This document shows positions 32,516 through 35,332 of a stretch of 35,332 nucleotides of DNA, piece after piece. The notes below the pieces were generated by a model. That model saw only the letters and a program-made list of their open reading frames with translations, did not search any database and had not been told where the DNA came from. Made by a program: the position numbers and the translations under genes. The stretch is from positions 4,834-40,165 of the forward strand of contig NZ_PAQR01000014.1 of NCBI RefSeq assembly GCF_002709775.1, in the 5' to 3' direction. The stretch comes from Thalassospira sp. (GTDB lineage Bacteria > Pseudomonadota > Alphaproteobacteria > Rhodospirillales > Thalassospiraceae). The first letter of the stretch is position 1. Every line of letters starts with the position of its first letter.

Positions 32516-34603
32516 ATGTCAGAGGCGCAAGACCAGATGAAAAAGAACGCTGGCTTGGTCAGGAGGATCGGTAAACGCGTTCTCGACCCGGGCATAGAGA
32601 TAAATACCGGCGAAGAATTGGCCGGAAAGGTTCAGCGCGACCTGCTTGATCTCGCCTATCGCAATAACTGGGCAAATATTCTCGTCAATCTGGCCGCCGG
32701 GGTCAGCATGGTTGCGATGTTCTGGCTGCGCGGTGATTTGCGCGCCGAAACTGTGATCTGGCTTCTGGTCGTCACCGTGATTTGCTGTGTTCGGCTTTGG
32801 GGTGGCTATCTTTATCACCTGACGCGCGAAAACAGTACGGAGCTTTCATCTGACCTTCTGCGCAAATGGCGCTTTCGTTATCAGATCGGGGTGATCGTCA
32901 CTGGTCTGTTGTGGTCTGTGGTTGGCGCGATTGAAATCCCCGCCGTCCAGGGCGAAAGCCAGTTTCTGACCATGATCATCATTGCCGGCATGGCGGGTGG
33001 TGCCACGGGTATTTTGGCCCCGGTGTTTCTCGTCGGGCGGTTTTATCTGTGTGCGTTGCTGTTACCACCAGCGGTGATTTTGTCGGTGATGGGGGATGCG
33101 AACTATATCCTGTCCGCCTTGGCGCTGGTGTTCCTGCTGGTGATGCTGGTCACCCACCGCAACAACCACGCGGTTTTGTTCCGGTCCTTCGTGCTTAAGC
33201 ATCAAAATCAGGGCCTGATTGAAGACCTTAAACAGAAGAACCGGATTACCGAAGACTGGAACGCAACCCTTGAAGCCCGCGTTGAGCAGCGCACTGAAGA
33301 ACTGCAAAACCTGGTGGAGCATGATGCCCTGACCGGGGTGCTGAACCGTGACGGCATTGTTGCCTGGTTCGAACGCAAAAAACGCTCGGATGCGTTATTG
33401 GATTACGCGGTTCTGTTCATCGATCTCGACCGGTTTAAGCAGATCAATGATGGCCTTAGTCACGCCATCGGCGATGAAGTTCTGCGATCTGTCAGTATGC
33501 GGTTAAGCGAATGTGTGGATGGTTATCACGCGCTGGGCCGCTGGGGCGGGGATGAATTCCTGATCGTTCTGGCCGCATCAAGTGCCGAACTTCATCCGCT
33601 GGTCGAAACCGTGGTTGAGCAGGCCCAGGAAGCGGTTAGCCAGCCGATCAATATTGTCGGCCATACGCTGCATGTCGGGTTCAGCACCGGTGTTGCCTTT
33701 TCCTCAGGCCGGAACCCGTCAATTTCGGAACTGATCCACTGGGCCGATCTTGCCGCGGCCGAGGTCAAAAGATCCGGGCGTGGCAGTGTGCACAGCTATG
33801 ACAAGACGCTGCTACTTGAACAGGAACGTCGTCTCAGCGTTACACAGGCGCTCAGACGCGCCATGAGTGCTGATGAGTTCGATATCGAATACCAACCGGT
33901 CATTGATGCCCATACAGGCGACATCATCGCCTATGAGGCGCTTTTGCGTTGGAACAGTGCCGTGCTGGGCCCTGTCGTGCCCGATGAATTCATCCCGATT
34001 GCCGAGGAAAGCGCGCTGATCGTCGATATCGGCGAATGGTGCATGCGCAAGGCCTGCCAAACCATACAGGACGATGCCGATATCCCGGAAAGCACAAAGA
34101 TTGCGATTAACGTTTCGATCCGCCAGATCGTGATGCCGAACTTTGCCCATATGGTGTCGCGGGTTCTGGCCGATACCGGGCTGGTATCGGATCGGCTTGT
34201 TCTGGAAGTGACCGAATCAATTTTCGAAAAGCGCCAGACAGCCCAGATCGCCACTGTGCTTGATCAACTGCACAATATGGGGGTCGAAATCTATATCGAT
34301 GATTTCGGCACCGGCTATTCGTCCCTGTCGCGCCTGCATGAAATCCGCATTGATGCGGTCAAGATCGACAAGTCTTTTGTCCTGTCGATGGACGAGAATG
34401 CCCGTGTCGTGATCGAGGGGGCGATCCTGATTGCCCATCGTTTCGGGCTCAAGGTCATTGCCGAAGGGATCGAGACGTCCGAGCAGCGCGCCGAGCTGAT
34501 GGCGATGGGGGTAGACGCCTATCAGGGATACTTCTTTGCCAGACCGGGCCAGATCCCCTGTCGTGACATTCACTGGAAAAACGAGCCCGACCAGCCAGCC
34601 TGA
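32516..34603 (+). CDS. Membrane GGDEF-EAL cyclic-di-GMP protein
   Basis: This 695-residue protein has five to six membrane helices in residues about 50-215, then a predicted coiled coil (about 225-265). The GGDEF domain has RWGGDEF intact (344-348) with LFIDLDRFKQIND, so diguanylate cyclase activity is plausible. The RxxD inhibitory site is missing (DGYH at that position). The EAL domain is also intact: YEALLRW (E474), NVSIRQI, LEVTES, YIDDFGTGYSSL, KIDKSF, IAEGIET and YQGYFFARP. The membrane part is not a recognised MHYT, MASE1 or CHASE domain by eye. The ATG at 32516 has AGGA very close, and the ATG at 32537 is an alternative. It likely adjusts the c-di-GMP level controlling motility and surface attachment. 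Confidence 0.9.
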   Translation: MSEAQDQMKKNAGLVRRIGKRVLDPGIEINTGEELAGKVQRDLLDLAYRNNWANILVNLAAGVSMVAMFWLRGDLRAETVIWLLVVTVICCVRLWGGYLYHLTRENSTELSSDLLRKWRFRYQIGVIVTGLLWSVVGAIEIPAVQGESQFLTMIIIAGMAGGATGILAPVFLVGRFYLCALLLPPAVILSVMGDANYILSALALVFLLVMLVTHRNNHAVLFRSFVLKHQNQGLIEDLKQKNRITEDWNATLEARVEQRTEELQNLVEHDALTGVLNRDGIVAWFERKKRSDALLDYAVLFIDLDRFKQINDGLSHAIGDEVLRSVSMRLSECVDGYHALGRWGGDEFLIVLAASSAELHPLVETVVEQAQEAVSQPINIVGHTLHVGFSTGVAFSSGRNPSISELIHWADLAAAEVKRSGRGSVHSYDKTLLLEQERRLSVTQALRRAMSADEFDIEYQPVIDAHTGDIIAYEALLRWNSAVLGPVVPDEFIPIAEESALIVDIGEWCMRKACQTIQDDADIPESTKIAINVSIRQIVMPNFAHMVSRVLADTGLVSDRLVLEVTESIFEKRQTAQIATVLDQLHNMGVEIYIDDFGTGYSSLSRLHEIRIDAVKIDKSFVLSMDENARVVIEGAILIAHRFGLKVIAEGIETSEQRAELMAMGVDAYQGYFFARPGQIPCRDIHWKNEPDQPA

Positions 34604-34604
34604 T

Positions 34605-34623
34605 CGCGTATTTGAAATACGCG
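34605..34623. repeat. Short near-perfect palindrome
   Basis: CGCGTATTT-G-AAATACGCG directly follows the stop codon of the GGDEF-EAL gene. It lacks a T-run on either RNA strand, so it is not a standard terminator, although it may protect the mRNA end. Confidence 0.5.
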
Positions 34624-34660
34624 CAAAAAAAACGGCCTGTCGCAACAAGTGGCAGGCCGT
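34624..34660 (-). terminator. Intrinsic terminator of the 64-residue gene
   Basis: On the minus strand ACGGCCTG and CAGGCCGT (34653-34660 with 34632-34639 on the plus strand) form an eight-base stem, followed by eight T residues. It lies 31 bases past the stop of the small membrane protein gene. Confidence 0.85.
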
Positions 34661-34690
34661 CTCAGTACTGTTCTGCGGGGGGAGGCAGAA

Positions 34691-34885
34691 TCAGCGGCTA
34701 AAATCGATCAGTACAAGGAAGCTGACCGGCACAAGTGCCAGCGCGACATAAATCCAGAAGGACGCGACCGGAACGCCGAATGCGGCAAGAACATAACCGG
34801 CAAGGTAAAGCGCCAAGCCAATTACAGCGACCAGCAGAATGCCCAAAAGCGGCAGAGAAACTTTGCTATCTGATTTGAATTCCAT
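34691..34885 (-). CDS. Small two-helix membrane protein
   Basis: This 64-residue protein has a short hydrophilic N-terminus (MEFKSDSKVS) and two membrane helices (about 11-36 and 41-61), ending in LIDFSR. No known motif was recognised. A strong terminator directly downstream on the same strand supports a real gene. The ribosome site is modest (GGAG about 11 bases upstream). It is convergent with the GGDEF-EAL gene. Confidence 0.7.
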   Translation of the reverse strand: MEFKSDSKVSLPLLGILLVAVIGLALYLAGYVLAAFGVPVASFWIYVALALVPVSFLVLIDFSR

Positions 34886-35221
34886 GTCCCGTCATGCTCC
34901 CGAAACGGATTTTTTAACTCATGGTGTCGAACCTACCATGCTGTGCGCGTATGCGTTTTGATCCGTATCAATAAAGCTACAGATTGAATGCGCGTGCGGC
35001 AGCAAAGGCGGTGACATTATATATATGTGCGGAGAATCGGTTGTGATAAATGGGCCGAACGTGCGCAATTGCCTGTAAATCGGGTCTTTGTTATTGTCGC
35101 CCCGGTTTGAAAAGCCAAAGATTCCGTGCGGTTGAGTTGGGCAAATACCGGCCCAAACCACGGATTATCGCCAAAACCGCTCGGATAAGCGTTTTTGTCG
35201 CGGTTTTCGGTTGATGAAGGC
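34886..35221. other. Intergenic region without a convincing gene
   Basis: About 340 bases with locally AT-rich patches (TATATATA near 35020). Minus-strand frames of 73 and 80 codons cross it (35017-35238 and 34919-35161). The first has a fairly protein-like composition (GFGDNPWFGPVFAQLN) but no ribosome site, and its start lies in the plus-strand promoter. I therefore leave both uncalled. Confidence 0.4.
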
Positions 35222-35250
35222 TTGACGACATTGGTCATAGGCAGTATTAA
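35222..35250 (+). promoter_or_regulatory. Sigma-70 promoter for the gene at the window end
   Basis: TTGACG (35222-35227) and TATTAA (35245-35250) are separated by exactly 17 bases. Transcription would start near 35257, giving a leader of about 68 bases. The leader contains a six-base hairpin GGCCTG/CAGGCC (35267-35272 with 35279-35284). Confidence 0.6.
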
Positions 35251-35324
35251 CCCGCTTCCAAGCGCGGGCCTGCATGTTCAGGCCAAGCGTCCTTTTGCGA
35301 ATTTATAGACCAGGAGATCAGGTC

Positions 35325-35332
35325 ATGGCACG
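35325..35332 (+). CDS. Start of an unidentified gene (partial)
   Basis: An ATG at 35325 begins M-A-R and is preceded by AGGAG with eight bases of spacing, behind a good promoter. The window ends after two full codons and part of a third, so the product cannot be named. Confidence 0.65.

Noticed and set aside
35017..35238. 73-residue minus-strand frame
   Set aside because: Its composition is fairly protein-like, but there is no ribosome site and its start overlaps a good plus-strand promoter. It is left uncalled and could be revisited with conservation data.
1..35332. tRNA, rRNA, CRISPR array, prophage, insertion-sequence transposase or dif site
   Set aside because: None was recognised on reading both strands; XerD is the only recombinase and belongs to the housekeeping dimer-resolution type.

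Overview
The window looks like chromosomal DNA of a marine alphaproteobacterium of the Rhodospirillales, most likely Thalassospira or a close relative. This is inferred from the moderately high GC content, the alphaproteobacterial character of the proteins (CobS/CobT cobaltochelatase, DUF1285, DUF6111, DUF2889, a BolA/J-domain pair, xerD next to aroK-aroB) and the two large cyclic-di-GMP proteins. No rRNA, tRNA, CRISPR array, prophage or transposase gene was recognised.

Layout. 1-2.2 kb: tail of an unidentified gene, a bidirectional terminator, a glutathionyl-hydroquinone reductase, and a divergent LysR regulator with a candidate operator between them. 2.2-9.0 kb (minus): a tightly overlapped four-gene operon of MoxR ATPase, DUF58 protein, and two large membrane proteins (BatA-N/DUF4159 and VWA-like/amidotransferase-like). 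9.1-12.7 kb (plus): DUF1285, a CoA-type NUDIX hydrolase, DUF6111, CCA-adding enzyme and an SGNH hydrolase, apparently one operon. 12.7-16.2 kb (minus): a small orphan protein, an EAL-CBS-GGDDF protein and XerD. 16.3-18.8 kb (minus): a 685-residue exported helical protein preceded by a 45-residue membrane peptide; the two are separated by a 267-bp nested palindromic repeat. 19.1-23.7 kb (plus): aroK-aroB, a CNNM/CorC-type CBS membrane protein, a two-CBS protein and DUF2889. 23.8-27.1 kb: an exported solute-binding/sensor fusion (plus), then a PQQ-type sugar dehydrogenase with its cytochrome c (minus). 27.2-32.4 kb: BolA (minus), then J-domain protein, CobS, CobT and GluQ-RS (plus). 32.5-35.3 kb: a membrane GGDEF-EAL protein, a 64-residue membrane protein, and the start of a further gene behind a good sigma-70 promoter.

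Most of the window is core metabolism and housekeeping: shikimate pathway, tRNA maturation and modification, the aerobic cobalamin branch and chromosome dimer resolution. The most unusual item is the 267-bp element at 18307-18573. It has about 33-bp terminal inverted repeats enclosing two further long stems, and one terminal repeat contains the start codon and first codons of the exported 685-residue protein. Other points of interest are the unseen 45-residue gene beside it, a palindrome over the -10 of the DUF2889 promoter, the paired intact and degenerate metal-binding motifs in the MoxR operon, and the soluble solute-binding/sensor fusion.
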